A DNA stretch of 64,000 nt from Faecalispora sporosphaeroides DSM 1294 (GCA_000383295.1 KB911069.1:188728-252727), one strand, 5' to 3'; positions 42,959 to 51,889 are shown, counted from the stretch's first letter. Notes: generated from the letters alone by a model not told the origin. Translations and numbers: made by a program.

Positions 42959-43034
42959 TGGAGCTGCTAACGCGATTCGAACGCGTGACCTCGTCCTTAC
43001 CAAGGACGTGCTCTGCCAACTGAGCCATAGCAGC
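42959..43034 (-). tRNA. tRNA-Thr (GGT)
   Basis: Acceptor stem GCTGCTA/TAGCAGC, anticodon stem CGTCC/GGACG with loop TTGGTAA (anticodon GGT), T-arm GTTCGAATC and an encoded CCA end. 76 bases. Confidence 0.97.
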
Positions 43035-43038
43035 AAAC

Positions 43039-43115
43039 TGGCGACTCGGAACGGGTTCGAACCGTCGACCTCTAGCGTGACAGGCTAGCGTTCTAACCAA
43101 CTGAACTACCGAGCC
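43039..43115 (-). tRNA. tRNA-Asp (GTC)
   Basis: Acceptor stem GGCTCGG/CCGAGTC (one G-T pair), anticodon stem CTAGC/GCTAG with loop CTGTCAC (anticodon GTC), GTTCGAACC T-loop and encoded CCA. 77 bases; four bases upstream of tRNA-Thr in one transcript. Confidence 0.97.
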
Positions 43116-43294
43116 GTGTAATCACACGGAACAATTTGCCGGGACAACGATAGTTATTATATCTGGTTTTATTCAATCTGTCAATATCTTTTTTTAATTT
43201 ATTTTTAGTTTTTTTGAAAAAGCCTGACGGAAGAAATATGGCGGATTTATAATGAAAATTAAGAAAATTGGTAAAAAGCGTCGGGGATGCTTGG

Positions 43295-43323
43295 TTGTCA
43301 TTTGAATCGGATTCAGGTATAAT
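43295..43323 (+). promoter_or_regulatory. Promoter of the XpaC-like gene
   Basis: TTGTCA, 17-base spacer, TATAAT; 42 bases before the start codon. Confidence 0.75.
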
Positions 43324-43365
43324 AAAATGAATAGATTTTAAGAACTACATAGTGAGGAATCTAAG

Positions 43366-44526
43366 ATGTTTGAGAGATTTTTTTCAATGCTGGGCAGAGA
43401 GATCAGCAATAGTGTGCGTGGTGTGGTTCATTCGGAGGAGTTTCGCGATTTAAAGCAAGAGGTAAAGGAGACCTTTCAGGATGCGGTAGGGGACGGGAAC
43501 TCCCGCCGCCGGAGCAGAAAGAACCGGCACAGGCCCCCTCGGCCGCCGTTTTCTTCCGATCCCTCCGTTCCGGTGGAGGCCCGCCCTCTGCGGTATTCGG
43601 ATTCCCGCTTTCCCTGGAAGCAGGTTTCCAGTATTTTGCTTTTGATATTTGGAGGGATTTTCGGCGTGGTTTCAGCCAGCCTGATGATTGCACTGGTCGT
43701 TGCGGCGGCAACACTGTCGGCGGCGGATGTGCTTTTGACGCTGGCTTCCATTACCGTGCCCTTCACCGGGCTTTCTGCGTGGATGATTACACTGGGCTGT
43801 CGGATACGCGGCAGGTTAAACCGCATTGTTCGTTATTTAAACGGTGTCGGCACTGCGAATTTCTGCTCTGTTGATCAGCTCGCCAAACTGGTGAGAAAGT
43901 CCCCGGCGTTTGTGGCAAAGGATTTGGAAAAAATGATCCGTTCCAACATGCTGCCCAATGGGTATCTGGATGATCAGAAAACCGTCCTGATGCTGGGGGA
44001 GGAAACATATCAACAGTATCTTCAGGCACAGCAGTCTATGGAAGAACGGGAACGCCGGAGCGCCCAAAAAAAGGAACCGGAAGAAAGCGCGGCGCCTTCC
44101 AAAGGACGCGATCTGCTGAATCAGATCAGTCAGGCCAAAAATTTCATTACGGACGAAGTTGTTCTTCTGAAAATATCCCGTTTGGAAAGCGTTACGGAAA
44201 AAATACTGAATTATGTGGAGGAACATCCTGAAAAGGGATCTCAGATCCGAAAATTTAATGAGTATTATCTGCCGACCACCTTAAAGCTGATTCATTCCTA
44301 TTGCCATTTTGACAGTCAGCCAGTACAGGGGGAGAATATTACCTCTGCCAAAAAGCAGATTCGTGAAAGTCTGGATACAATCAACACCGCGTTTGAAAAT
44401 CTTCTGGATAGTTTGTTTGGGGACGCCACAATGGACATCTCCTCCGATATTTCCGTTCTGGAGGTCATGCTGGCCCGCGAGGGACTCACCGGGGATGACT
44501 TTAAAAAATCTGACGATACAAAGTAA
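43366..44526 (+). CDS. xpaC: XpaC-like (5-bromo-4-chloroindolyl phosphate hydrolysis family) protein
   Basis: A 386-residue protein: basic N-terminus, two adjacent membrane segments (about 85-150, SSILLLIFGGIFGVVSASLM and following), then a cytosolic helical domain. The C-terminal part with VEEHPEKGSQIRKFNEYYLP, PTTLKLIHSYCHFDSQ and the final DISSDISVLEVMLAREGL is the XpaC signature; despite the family name, no enzymatic role is proven. In Bacillus xpaC neighbours telA. Here it stands directly upstream of the micropeptide cluster, but that has its own promoter. Confidence 0.85.
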   Translation: MFERFFSMLGREISNSVRGVVHSEEFRDLKQEVKETFQDAVGDGNSRRRSRKNRHRPPRPPFSSDPSVPVEARPLRYSDSRFPWKQVSSILLLIFGGIFGVVSASLMIALVVAAATLSAADVLLTLASITVPFTGLSAWMITLGCRIRGRLNRIVRYLNGVGTANFCSVDQLAKLVRKSPAFVAKDLEKMIRSNMLPNGYLDDQKTVLMLGEETYQQYLQAQQSMEERERRSAQKKEPEESAAPSKGRDLLNQISQAKNFITDEVVLLKISRLESVTEKILNYVEEHPEKGSQIRKFNEYYLPTTLKLIHSYCHFDSQPVQGENITSAKKQIRESLDTINTAFENLLDSLFGDATMDISSDISVLEVMLAREGLTGDDFKKSDDTK

Positions 44527-44562
44527 CAAATTTTTACTTGTTTTCCATGTTAAAAATTGCAT

Positions 44563-44591
44563 TTGAAAAGAGATTACAGAAGTGTTACACT
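44563..44591 (+). promoter_or_regulatory. Promoter of the micropeptide cluster
   Basis: TTGAAA (44563-44568), 17-base spacer ending TG-T, TACACT (44586-44591). It is an extended -10 promoter 65 bases before the first micropeptide start, downstream of the xpaC stop. Confidence 0.7.
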
Positions 44592-44655
44592 TTAGCCACA
44601 TTCAAAAACCGATTCAAAACTTTGAATGAACTCGGGGAAAAGGAGGATGTGGATG

Positions 44656-44715
44656 ATGAATTGCCAGGAATTGATTCAGCTGCTGCTCCAGTATATGAAT
44701 AAGTGCAGCAAGTAA
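44656..44715 (+). CDS. Cys-flanked micropeptide 1
   Basis: A 19-residue open frame, MNCQELIQLLLQYMNKCSK, with AGGAGG nine bases upstream (a second ATG directly before it could add one Met). It shares with the two following genes the plan M-x-C-x-E-L-(hydrophobic)-x-L-L-L-Q-Y-M-x-x-C-x-x. Leu/Ile/Tyr/Met positions make one hydrophobic face of a helix, bracketed by Cys3 and Cys17. There is no leader. Family unknown to me. Confidence 0.7.
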   Translation: MNCQELIQLLLQYMNKCSK

Positions 44716-44768
44716 TGAAAAAGTGTATCATTCATTTTTAACAATGGGGATTAAAGGAGAATTGGATT

Positions 44769-44828
44769 ATGAGTTGCAAAGAGTTATTTGAGCTGCTGCT
44801 CCAGTACATGGGGCAGTGCAATCAGTAA
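44769..44828 (+). CDS. Cys-flanked micropeptide 2
   Basis: MSCKELFELLLQYMGQCNQ, 19 residues, AGGAGA eight bases upstream of ATG. It differs from copy 3 at only two residues (positions 2 and 19) and from copy 1 mainly at positions 4, 7, 8 and 15-18. The distance from the start of copy 1 is 113 bases. Confidence 0.72.
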   Translation: MSCKELFELLLQYMGQCNQ

Positions 44829-44882
44829 GGTCGGAACCAGTCAGATGAAATTCAACGACGGAACAGATAAGGAGAATGACAG

Positions 44883-44942
44883 ATGAACTGCAAAGAGTTA
44901 TTTGAGCTGCTGCTCCAGTACATGGGCCAGTGCAATAAATAG
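44883..44942 (+). CDS. Cys-flanked micropeptide 3
   Basis: MNCKELFELLLQYMGQCNK, 19 residues, AAGGAGA eight bases upstream of ATG. DNA of copies 2 and 3 is nearly identical in the coding part, yet the spacers differ, and each copy keeps its own ribosome site, which indicates selection on the peptide. Start spacing from copy 2 is 114 bases. Confidence 0.72.
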   Translation: MNCKELFELLLQYMGQCNK

Positions 44943-44968
44943 AATATAGCGTCGATTGCTATGATAAA

Positions 44969-45004
44969 GTGGGCGGGCAGTTTCTTTTGTCCGCCTGCTT
45001 TTTT
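44969..45004 (+). terminator. Terminator of the micropeptide cluster
   Basis: GTGGGCGGGC pairs with GTCCGCCTGC (with G-U pairs) around a ten-base loop, followed by TTTTTT. Confidence 0.8.
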
Positions 45005-45365
45005 GTTTGAAGGAATAAGCTTTTCAGAAGAATTTGGCTGAAAGCTTTCTGTTTGCTCATTGCTCAGGAGAGCGGAAAAGAACGGGAACAGCGAAAAGCG
45101 GTGCGGCGTTAGAATCGAAAGATCTTCAAAGCCTATATTTGATCTGAAGCAGTTTTGTTTTTGATTTGTTTCGATTCGGTTCATAATTTTCACATAACTT
45201 TCCACTATACTGAAAACAGTAACAAAACACTGCATTCGCTGCCTGCGGTTGGCCGGAATACCGGGCCGCAGGCTGGCAGACAAATGACAAGTGCCTTGGT
45301 ATAAGGCTTAATAAATAGAATGAACTCTCCTTCAAAGCATGCTAACGTTCCGCCGGAGGGCGGAA
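45005..45365. other. Intergenic region with possible small structured RNA
   Basis: No convincing gene. TATACT at about 45210 is a possible -10 without a good -35. Downstream, CTGCCTGCGG pairs with CCGCAGGC(T)GGCAG (about 45239-45282), and GCCTT/AAGGC form a small hairpin near 45295-45309. This could be a small RNA; support is weak. Confidence 0.3.
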
Positions 45366-45407
45366 AAAAACCTCCACAGTTCCGGCTCCGGATCTGTGGA
45401 GGTTTTT
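45366..45407. terminator. Terminator after the hydrogenase gene
   Basis: AAAAACCTCCACAG pairs with CTGTGGAGGTTTTT. It lies just after the minus-strand hydrogenase stop and can act on both strands. Confidence 0.85.
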
Positions 45408-45414
45408 ATTGTGG

Positions 45415-46665
45415 TTAAAACTGGCGGGTGAAAATATCGCTCTTCTCGAGCAAGTCCTCAACGGTATCGAACCCCAGGCGATGCAGAAGCTCTATCACAT
45501 AGGGATTGTCGATGGGGGTGGGGTAGGTAGCGGTGTCGCCGTATTCAAATACGTTCTTACGGCCTTCCTCTTTCGGAATCAGCGCCTTCGGCCCGCCGAC
45601 ACAGCCGCCGACACAGCCCATGCCTTCAATAAAGTTAGCGGTCAGCTTGCCCTCCAGCGCGCTGCTGAGCATCTCTTTGCAGGCGCGCACGCCGTCTGCG
45701 TGTGCGGCGCGAACGGAAATTTGGCGGTCCGGGTTCAGGCGCGTTACCGTGCTCTGTACCGCTTCACTGACGCCGCCGGTGCCGGCATAGATACGGCCGG
45801 CGCGGGAAGAGTGGTCGCGTTCATCCTCCGGCATAGAGGCCAAATCGATTCCGGCAAAGTCGAAAACATCCTTGATTTCCTGGAATGTCAGAACAAAATC
45901 GGTGGAGTCCGAAACATCGGCCTCTTTTGCCTCTGCTTTTTTGGCCAGGCAGGGCCCGATAAAGATGGTGATCGCGCCGGGGTACAAGGTTTTAATGGAA
46001 CGGCCGCAGGCCACCATGGGCGAAACAGCGCCGGGCACGTGGGGGATCAATTGCTTATACACCTTGCGAATCATCGAAATCCACATGGGACAGCAGCAGC
46101 TGGTCAGCTGATAATCTTCCTCTTTCACAATGTTTTTGTCGAATTCCAAAGCTTCCTTCAGCGTGAGGATATCCGCAAACAGCGCCACCTCTACCATGCC
46201 GTCGAACCCGATTTTCTTAAAGGCGCTGCGCAGCTTGCCGGGGGTAACGTCGCTGCTGAACTGGTTGATGAAAGCCGGCGCAACCATTGCGTATACCGGA
46301 GTTTTCGCGTTCTGAATAGCAGACAATGCGGGAAGAATATCTCGGCTTTCCGTCAGCTTTTTGGCCTGACAATTGTTGACGCACTCGGAACAGCCAACGC
46401 ATAGCTCCTTGTTAATCGAGATATTTCCGTTTTCGTCGCGGTACAGTGCGTCAAACAGGCACTTTCCGGCGCAGGATGTATCTTCTTTATCGGTGCAGTC
46501 GCAGTCGCCGATTCGGATCACCGGCGCGTATTTCGACGGGTTCAGCAGGCAGTCCAGATGATGCGGATCAAATCCGTCCTGCTTGGCCTGCTCCAACTCC
46601 TCCTCCAGGTGATTCTGTACGGAAGCTTTGACCAGTCTGTTGTAAAGCTCTTCAAATGTAGTCAT
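45415..46665 (-). CDS. [FeFe] hydrogenase, group B-like monomeric enzyme
   Basis: A 416-residue protein with two N-terminal ferredoxin-like 4Fe-4S sets (CDCTDKEDTSCAGKC region; CVGCSECVNNC) and an H-cluster domain. The three H-cluster motifs are TSCCCPMWI (L1), FIGPCLAKKAE (L2) and GMGCVGGCVGGPK (L3). The extra Cys in L1 and the shortened L2/L3 fit group B rather than the classical group A, whose L1 is TSCCPxW. It probably exchanges electrons between ferredoxin and protons, or acts as a sensor. ATG at 46665 follows AAGGAGCATTATC. Monocistronic. Confidence 0.82.
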   Translation of the reverse strand: MTTFEELYNRLVKASVQNHLEEELEQAKQDGFDPHHLDCLLNPSKYAPVIRIGDCDCTDKEDTSCAGKCLFDALYRDENGNISINKELCVGCSECVNNCQAKKLTESRDILPALSAIQNAKTPVYAMVAPAFINQFSSDVTPGKLRSAFKKIGFDGMVEVALFADILTLKEALEFDKNIVKEEDYQLTSCCCPMWISMIRKVYKQLIPHVPGAVSPMVACGRSIKTLYPGAITIFIGPCLAKKAEAKEADVSDSTDFVLTFQEIKDVFDFAGIDLASMPEDERDHSSRAGRIYAGTGGVSEAVQSTVTRLNPDRQISVRAAHADGVRACKEMLSSALEGKLTANFIEGMGCVGGCVGGPKALIPKEEGRKNVFEYGDTATYPTPIDNPYVIELLHRLGFDTVEDLLEKSDIFTRQF

Positions 46666-46882
46666 GATAATGCTCCTTCTGCCGGGGCGCATGATCTGTG
46701 CAAGAGAAACGCCCGTTTCCATGTTATTTTGGGGATTCCTGGAACTATTATACAATTATTGAAGAAATTATTCAATGGTTAGGCTGCTTGAAACCACCGC
46801 CAATGCTTGACTGATTCTGTAAATTTATAATAACCCTTCGCAGCGGATTGAGGCGAAATTCCGGGCGGCTGATGCGGGGAGA

Positions 46883-47449
46883 TTAAATATCCATTGTATC
46901 CGTCAGGCTGCGCATTGCGAGAATGGTGCGCTCGATCAGCTCGTCCAAAGACCAGCCGAGCATTTCGGCGCCCCTTGAAATGACCTCGCGGGAGCATCCT
47001 GCCGCAAAGCCGGCGGATTTGAATTTTTTCTTAACCGATTTCAGCTCCAGATCCGAAACACTTTTGGATGGCCGCATAATCGCCACCGCGCCGATCAGGC
47101 CGGTGAGCTCATCCGTAGCATACAAAATCTTCTCCATGATGTGCTCCGGGGGAATATCCACACGGAGCAGGTGCCCATGGCTGGCCACCGCGCGAATCAG
47201 CCGTTCGTCCAGCCCGCGCTCGCGCATGATCTCCTGACATTTAACGCAGTGCTGCTCCGGGTATTGCTCAAAATCCAAATCGTGAAGCAGGCCTGCCACT
47301 TTCCAGAACTCCACGTTTTCCGGGTCGTATTCCTGCGCAAAATAGCCCATCACACCGGAGACGATTTTCGCGTGGCGCAGATGAAATTCGTCCTGATTAT
47401 ATTCTTCCAGCAGAGCCTGCGCCTGCTCAAGGGTGGGAATGGTTCCCAT
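46883..47449 (-). CDS. HD domain phosphohydrolase
   Basis: A 188-residue HDIG-type protein. Metal ligands: FHLRHAKIVSG (His), AGLLHDLDFEQ (HD pair), and ASHGHLL; a later DELTG gives the final Asp. Such short HD proteins hydrolyse nucleotides or phosphate esters; the substrate is unknown. ATG at 47449 is eight bases after AAGGAG; a GTG nine bases earlier overlaps that site. The interval 46666-46882 before the hydrogenase holds no gene. Confidence 0.8.
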   Translation of the reverse strand: MGTIPTLEQAQALLEEYNQDEFHLRHAKIVSGVMGYFAQEYDPENVEFWKVAGLLHDLDFEQYPEQHCVKCQEIMRERGLDERLIRAVASHGHLLRVDIPPEHIMEKILYATDELTGLIGAVAIMRPSKSVSDLELKSVKKKFKSAGFAAGCSREVISRGAEMLGWSLDELIERTILAMRSLTDTMDI

Positions 47450-47599
47450 ATCGGTCACTCCTTTTGCTTGTGTTTGTCGTTAGTATAGCGCAGAAATTCG
47501 GGAATGTCCACTGCCGCATTCATAACATATATGTATGGGTTGATAAAAAGACAAAAAAGAATGATACAGCAGCGCTATACCATTCTTGAAAGTGTACAT

Positions 47600-48157
47600 T
47601 CAGTAGCATTCTGTGATAACGAAGGAATCAAACGGAATGCTGCGTCCTTCCGCGTCGTACACAGTGATTGTCCCGTTGTGTGAATGATCATGGGATGAGA
47701 AGGTGACTGCAAAGGGCTTGCCGGGGACTACCTCCCGACTCTCTTTTGGGAGGTTTTCTTTTTCCAATACTCTTTCGACCCTCACCGCGTTTACTTTGTT
47801 CATAGATAAAACAGCAAAACCGTTTCCGTAGCCATAGCCTTGTATTCCTTCTACGATATCGGTATCCGCAAGGCTGCCTTCTGCTTTTAAGAAATAGCCG
47901 ACAGACGGTCGTCTGTTGTGCGTTTCATACAGGGCATAGCTGCCTTGGCTTTGGGATTCGTCATAAAAGAGAACCGCAGAAAATTTATCTGAATGAGCGG
48001 AGACTGCTTTCCAGCCGGCGTCAATCTTCTGCGATTTTCGGGCATCCGATTCCAGACTGCCTTTCATTACGCCCAAGGAAATAAAATGAGAGCCTGCGAG
48101 AAAAAGAGAAAGACAGATACAGAAAGCCGCGATACCGATTCCATAACACCTTTTCAT
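47600..48157 (-). CDS. Hypothetical membrane-anchored extracytoplasmic protein
   Basis: A 185-residue protein with an N-terminal hydrophobic segment (GIGIAAFCICLSLFLAG) and an exported soluble domain. No lipobox cysteine is placed well and no known domain is recognised. It ends in FDSFVITECY. ATG at 48157 follows GGGAGGTTCTACGG. The 3' end contains the short His-rich stretch SSHDHSHNG. Function unknown. Confidence 0.6.
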   Translation of the reverse strand: MKRCYGIGIAAFCICLSLFLAGSHFISLGVMKGSLESDARKSQKIDAGWKAVSAHSDKFSAVLFYDESQSQGSYALYETHNRRPSVGYFLKAEGSLADTDIVEGIQGYGYGNGFAVLSMNKVNAVRVERVLEKENLPKESREVVPGKPFAVTFSSHDHSHNGTITVYDAEGRSIPFDSFVITECY

Positions 48158-48219
48158 CCGTAGAACCTCCCGCATTTATCAATAGAACACAACGGCTGGA
48201 GAAGAATTTTAGAGCCGAA

Positions 48220-48576
48220 TCAAACAGGGTGCTTTAAAAAATATACCACAATACTGCCCAGTGCCATAATAACGGTGAACGCGACCCCAACCTTCTCGTT
48301 AAAGATATGCAGCATATTGTAAATTTCTTCGGTTTGCAGCAGGTGAAAAATGTCTTCGGCGCTTTTCCCCCCCTGACGCATTTTGCGCTGCAAAAAAAAA
48401 TAAGAGAACAAATAAAAAACAGACAGCGCAATGTACAGAGCGATCACCCCAACGGAGGTGTCTCGTCCCATGGAAAACTCGGCAAACGCGAAAGCAAACA
48501 CCAGCATGGTGGCGATCATAACGAGCTGCAGGACATAGTATTTTATGTATTTCAAAAAAATCCTTCTTTCTTCCAA
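48220..48576 (-). CDS. Hypothetical small membrane protein
   Basis: A 118-residue protein with three hydrophobic segments (near 12-32, 42-62 and 95-113) separated by a charged loop (QRKMRQGGKSAEDIFH). It begins 15 bases after the TtcA-like gene ends, in the same direction, so they may be co-transcribed. Family not recognised. Confidence 0.6.
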   Translation of the reverse strand: MEERRIFLKYIKYYVLQLVMIATMLVFAFAFAEFSMGRDTSVGVIALYIALSVFYLFSYFFLQRKMRQGGKSAEDIFHLLQTEEIYNMLHIFNEKVGVAFTVIMALGSIVVYFLKHPV

Positions 48577-48591
48577 TGACCGGCGGATTCT

Positions 48592-49467
48592 CTATTCCTC
48601 CGCCGCGTCATCTTCGATTGGCATGTCGCCGGCCGATTGACCGTACTGCTCCAGAAAGCTGTGTGCTTGGCCGCCCTGGCGGTAGCCGAGAACGGTATCG
48701 AGATTTACGTTGTGCATGCTGCGAAAAATATTGATGTCCACCTGCGGGTTGTCCCTGCGCAGGCGGGCGATCAGCTCTTTTACCATCGCGCGCTTTGAGC
48801 CGTTGTTTTCCTTTTCCGTGCAGACGGGAGCGTTTTCAGACAAAGGACACCCGCAGCGCACGAATTCCAGCGCGTTGTAACGCTTCCAGGCCAGCACGTC
48901 GCGCTCGCGCACCAAATACAGCGGACGGATGATTTCCATGCCGGGGAAGTTGGTGCTTTTGAGCTTTGGCATCATGGTACGGATTTCCGCGCCGTAAAGC
49001 ATGCTCATCATCGTGGTTTCGATCACGTCGTCAAAATGGTGCGCCAGCGCAATTTTGTTGCAGCCGAGCTCTTTCGCCTTGGCATACAGATGGCCGCGCC
49101 GCATTCTGGCGCACAAATAGCAGGGATTCCCGCCGGAATGACTGACGATCTCGAAAATCCGCGACGAAAACACCGTCAGGGGGATTCCCAGCTTTCCGGC
49201 ATTTTGTGCGATCAGCTCCCGGTTATACTCGTTGTAGCCGGGGTCCATCGACAAAAACTCCAGCTCAAACGGAATCTCCGTATGGCGCTGAAGCATTTGC
49301 AGACACTTGGCCAAAAGCATGGAGTCCTTGCCGCCGGAAATGCACACGGCGATCCGGTCGCCCGGCAGAATTAACTGATAATCCTTGATTCCGCCGATCA
49401 TGCGGTTCCAGATTTCTTTTTTATACTTTTTGAGAATACTTTGTTCGATCTTCTGTGTTTCTTCCAT
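48592..49467 (-). CDS. TtcA-like tRNA thiolation PP-loop ATPase
   Basis: A 291-residue PP-loop protein of the TtcA/TtuA superfamily. SGGKDSMLL is the ATP pyrophosphate loop; CYLCARMRRGHLY holds the CxxC, and a third Cys lies in RCGCPLS, the pattern that binds a 4Fe-4S cluster in TtcA. IALAHHFDDVIETTMMSMLYG is also conserved. It likely thiolates a tRNA base, but many clostridial paralogues are untested. The site is not strong; ATG at 49467 is the best start. Confidence 0.85.
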   Translation of the reverse strand: MEETQKIEQSILKKYKKEIWNRMIGGIKDYQLILPGDRIAVCISGGKDSMLLAKCLQMLQRHTEIPFELEFLSMDPGYNEYNRELIAQNAGKLGIPLTVFSSRIFEIVSHSGGNPCYLCARMRRGHLYAKAKELGCNKIALAHHFDDVIETTMMSMLYGAEIRTMMPKLKSTNFPGMEIIRPLYLVRERDVLAWKRYNALEFVRCGCPLSENAPVCTEKENNGSKRAMVKELIARLRRDNPQVDINIFRSMHNVNLDTVLGYRQGGQAHSFLEQYGQSAGDMPIEDDAAEE

Positions 49468-49595
49468 CCCATCGCGCCTTCATTTTAGAATAACAGTCGG
49501 TTTTTCCCGCGCCCTCGGCAGAGGGGAAGCCGACGATTTTACATGAATTTCATTTCAGATTATAGCACGCCTGTCCCGCTGTGGTCAAACAAAAG

Positions 49596-49629
49596 AAAGC
49601 GAAAAGCGGCCGGCACCACTTTTCGCTTT
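49596..49629 (-). terminator. Terminator of the fatty acid operon
   Basis: AAAGCGAAAAG pairs with CTTTTCGCTTT; on the minus strand it is followed by CTTTTGTTTG, 35 bases after the fabT stop. Confidence 0.75.
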
Positions 49630-49663
49630 GACAAGGACAGCAGCAGACGAAATGCGCCCGTTC

Positions 49664-50125
49664 TCAGGGCCGCTCCCGATCTCTGTGCGGGAGGGGAACC
49701 TCCGGCATCAGCTCGTCGTACATCACGGTCAGAATATGATCCAGCAGAGTCACCTCCTGCGGGGTAAAACGATGCTTAATCCGGTCGATCACGGTCAGAA
49801 TATAACCGTGGTTCAGATTGTAATACTCAAAATATTTCGGAGTGACCTCTAAAAAATACTCCCGCTTATCCGTTTTGGAACGAATCTTTTTGAGATACCC
49901 CTTCTGAATCAGGTTCGTCACTTTATAAGCCGCGTTGGGGGGGGATATTTGGGCAAAGGAGGCAAATTCATTGATCGTTGGGTGCTCCAACGCATGAATA
50001 ATTTCGATGCAGTAAGTTTCCACCGTAGTCAGGCTCGCTTCGCGGCCTTCAAACCGGGAAAATACCTTCCGATAAAAATAAAGCTTAAATTTTGAATAGA
50101 CGTCTGACAAGGATTGTTCAAGCAT
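49664..50125 (-). CDS. fabT: MarR-family regulator, probable FabT
   Basis: A 153-residue winged-helix MarR protein. Helix-turn-helix: INEFASFAQISPPNAAYKVT; wing: KIRSKTDKREYFLEVTPK. As the last gene of the fab operon (89 bases after fabZ), it is the likely FabT-type repressor sensing long-chain acyl-ACP. ATG at 50125 has AAGGAG eight bases upstream; the longer frame to 50206 has no site. The AT palindrome before acpP could be its operator. Confidence 0.8.
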   Translation of the reverse strand: MLEQSLSDVYSKFKLYFYRKVFSRFEGREASLTTVETYCIEIIHALEHPTINEFASFAQISPPNAAYKVTNLIQKGYLKKIRSKTDKREYFLEVTPKYFEYYNLNHGYILTVIDRIKHRFTPQEVTLLDHILTVMYDELMPEVPLPHRDRERP

Positions 50126-50214
50126 TCGTGATCTCCTTTGCAGGTATACGGGCGCCCTCTGGCACAGGGCGGCCCGCGTTTCATTTTCGTGGCTTTGTTC
50201 GCTCACCGCGGGAT

Positions 50215-50643
50215 TCAGTCGCCGATGGCAAAGGTCAGCTCGGCGGAGGCGGCTACCTTGCCGTTTACGGTGGCGGTGGCGGTTCCAAAGCCGACCGGCC
50301 CGCGCTGGCGGGTGAGCTCACAGGTGAGCTCCAGCACGTCGCCGGGCACCACCTGCTGCCGGAAGCGGGCGTTTTTAATGCCGCCCAAAAAACCAATTTT
50401 CCCCCGGTTTTCTTCCACGGACAAAATTGCAACAGCGCCTACCTGCGCCAGCGCCTCAATGATCAGCACGCCGGGCATCACGTGCTTCTGCGGAAAATGT
50501 CCGCAGAAAAACGGTTCGTTTGCGGTGACGCACTTGATTCCCTTGGCCCACGTGCCGGGCTCTCCGTCCACAATTTTATCCACCAGCAGAAAGGGGTAGC
50601 GGTGGGGCAGAATCTCCTGAATCTGATTGGAATTGAGCTGCAT
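50215..50643 (-). CDS. fabZ: 3-hydroxyacyl-ACP dehydratase FabZ
   Basis: A 142-residue hot-dog-fold dehydratase of type II fatty acid synthesis. [19 protein letters not shown] and the catalytic [20 protein letters not shown] (His and Glu) are complete. The start is one base after the fabF stop, indicating translational coupling. Confidence 0.97.
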   Translation of the reverse strand: MQLNSNQIQEILPHRYPFLLVDKIVDGEPGTWAKGIKCVTANEPFFCGHFPQKHVMPGVLIIEALAQVGAVAILSVEENRGKIGFLGGIKNARFRQQVVPGDVLELTCELTRQRGPVGFGTATATVNGKVAASAELTFAIGD

Positions 50644-50644
50644 A

Positions 50645-51889
50645 TCATTCTCCCTCCCAGCGTTTGAGGATCAGGCTGGCGTTATGCCCGCCGAATCCCA
50701 GAGAATTCGAGAGCGCAAAGCGCAAATCGGCCTTGCGGCCGGTGTTCGGCACAACGTCCAGATCGCATTCTTCATCCGGTACCCGGTAGTTGACGGTGGG
50801 GGGCACAAAGCCATCCTTCAGCGCAAGTGTGCTCAAAAGCGCTTCTACCGCGCCGCTGGCCCCCAGCAGATGGCCTGTCATCGATTTGGTGGAGCTGATC
50901 ATCAGGTGTTTGGCGTATTCGCCGAACACCGCTTTCACAGCGGCGGTTTCCCCTTTATCGTTCAGCGGGGTAGAGGTTCCGTGCGCGTTGATATAGTCTA
51001 CCTGTTCGGGGGTGATCCCGGCATCCTCAATCGCCTGACGCATACATTCCTGCGCGGCGCCTCCGTCCGGGTCGGGAGCCGTAATGTGGTACGCGTCGCA
51101 GGTGGCGCCGTAACCGATTACCTCCCCGTAGATGTTCGCGCCGCGCGCCTGCGCGTGCTCCAGGCTTTCCAGCACCAGCATCGCGGCGCCCTCGCCCATC
51201 ACAAAGCCGTCGCGCTCCTTGTCAAAGGGGATGGAGGCCCGGTTCGGGTCGTTCGATTCCGACAGCGCCTTCATCGAGGTAAAGCCGCCGATCCCCAGCG
51301 GGGTGATGGAGGCCTCCGCGCCGCCGCAGATGGCGACCTCCGCGTGACCGCCGCGAATCAGGCGCATGGCGTCTCCCACGGCGTTGGTGCCGCCGGCGCA
51401 GGCGGTAACCGGGCAGGTGACCATACCGCGAAAGCCGCAGCGGATCGCGATGTGCGCCGCGCCCATGTTGGCAATGGACATCGGGATAAAATACGGGGAA
51501 ACGCGGTCAAAGCCCTTCTGCTCGCCGCGGGCGTGCTCGTCCGCAATCGTGCCCAGCCCGCCGATGCCGCTGGAAACAATCACGGCGCAGCGGTACGCAT
51601 TCTCCCGCTCCGTTACGATGCCGCTGTCGCGGAACGCCTGATCGGCGGCGGCGATAGCGAGCTGTGTAAAGCGGTCGAGCTTTCTGGCTTCGCGCTTGTC
51701 CATATAGTTTTCCGGCTGAAAGTTTTTGACCTCACCGGCAATTTTTACCTTTTGATTCGCAGTATCATACAGCGTGATTTCCCCGATTCCGCAGACGCCG
51801 TCCTTTGCGGAGCGCCAGGTTTCGTCTGCGGTCAGGCCGATGGGGGTAACCGCCCCCAGTCCGGTGATGACAACACGTCGTTCCGTCAT
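50645..51889 (-). CDS. fabF: 3-oxoacyl-ACP synthase II FabF
   Basis: A 414-residue elongating ketoacyl-ACP synthase. Catalytic triad context is visible: [15 protein letters not shown] (Cys), [14 protein letters not shown] (His) and [18 protein letters not shown] (His). The N-terminus [15 protein letters not shown] is typical. ATG at 51889 follows AGGAGGTTACT; the longer frame to 51916 is not used. It lies 54 bases after fabG. Confidence 0.97.
   Translation of the reverse strand: MTERRVVITGLGAVTPIGLTADETWRSAKDGVCGIGEITLYDTANQKVKIAGEVKNFQPENYMDKREARKLDRFTQLAIAAADQAFRDSGIVTERENAYRCAVIVSSGIGGLGTIADEHARGEQKGFDRVSPYFIPMSIANMGAAHIAIRCGFRGMVTCPVTACAGGTNAVGDAMRLIRGGHAEVAICGGAEASITPLGIGGFTSMKALSESNDPNRASIPFDKERDGFVMGEGAAMLVLESLEHAQARGANIYGEVIGYGATCDAYHITAPDPDGGAAQECMRQAIEDAGITPEQVDYINAHGTSTPLNDKGETAAVKAVFGEYAKHLMISSTKSMTGHLLGASGAVEALLSTLALKDGFVPPTVNYRVPDEECDLDVVPNTGRKADLRFALSNSLGFGGHNASLILKRWEGE

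Noticed and set aside
42852-43100. 82-codon minus-strand frame
   Set aside because: It runs through both tRNA genes and the IS-like end; it is a shadow of RNA genes.
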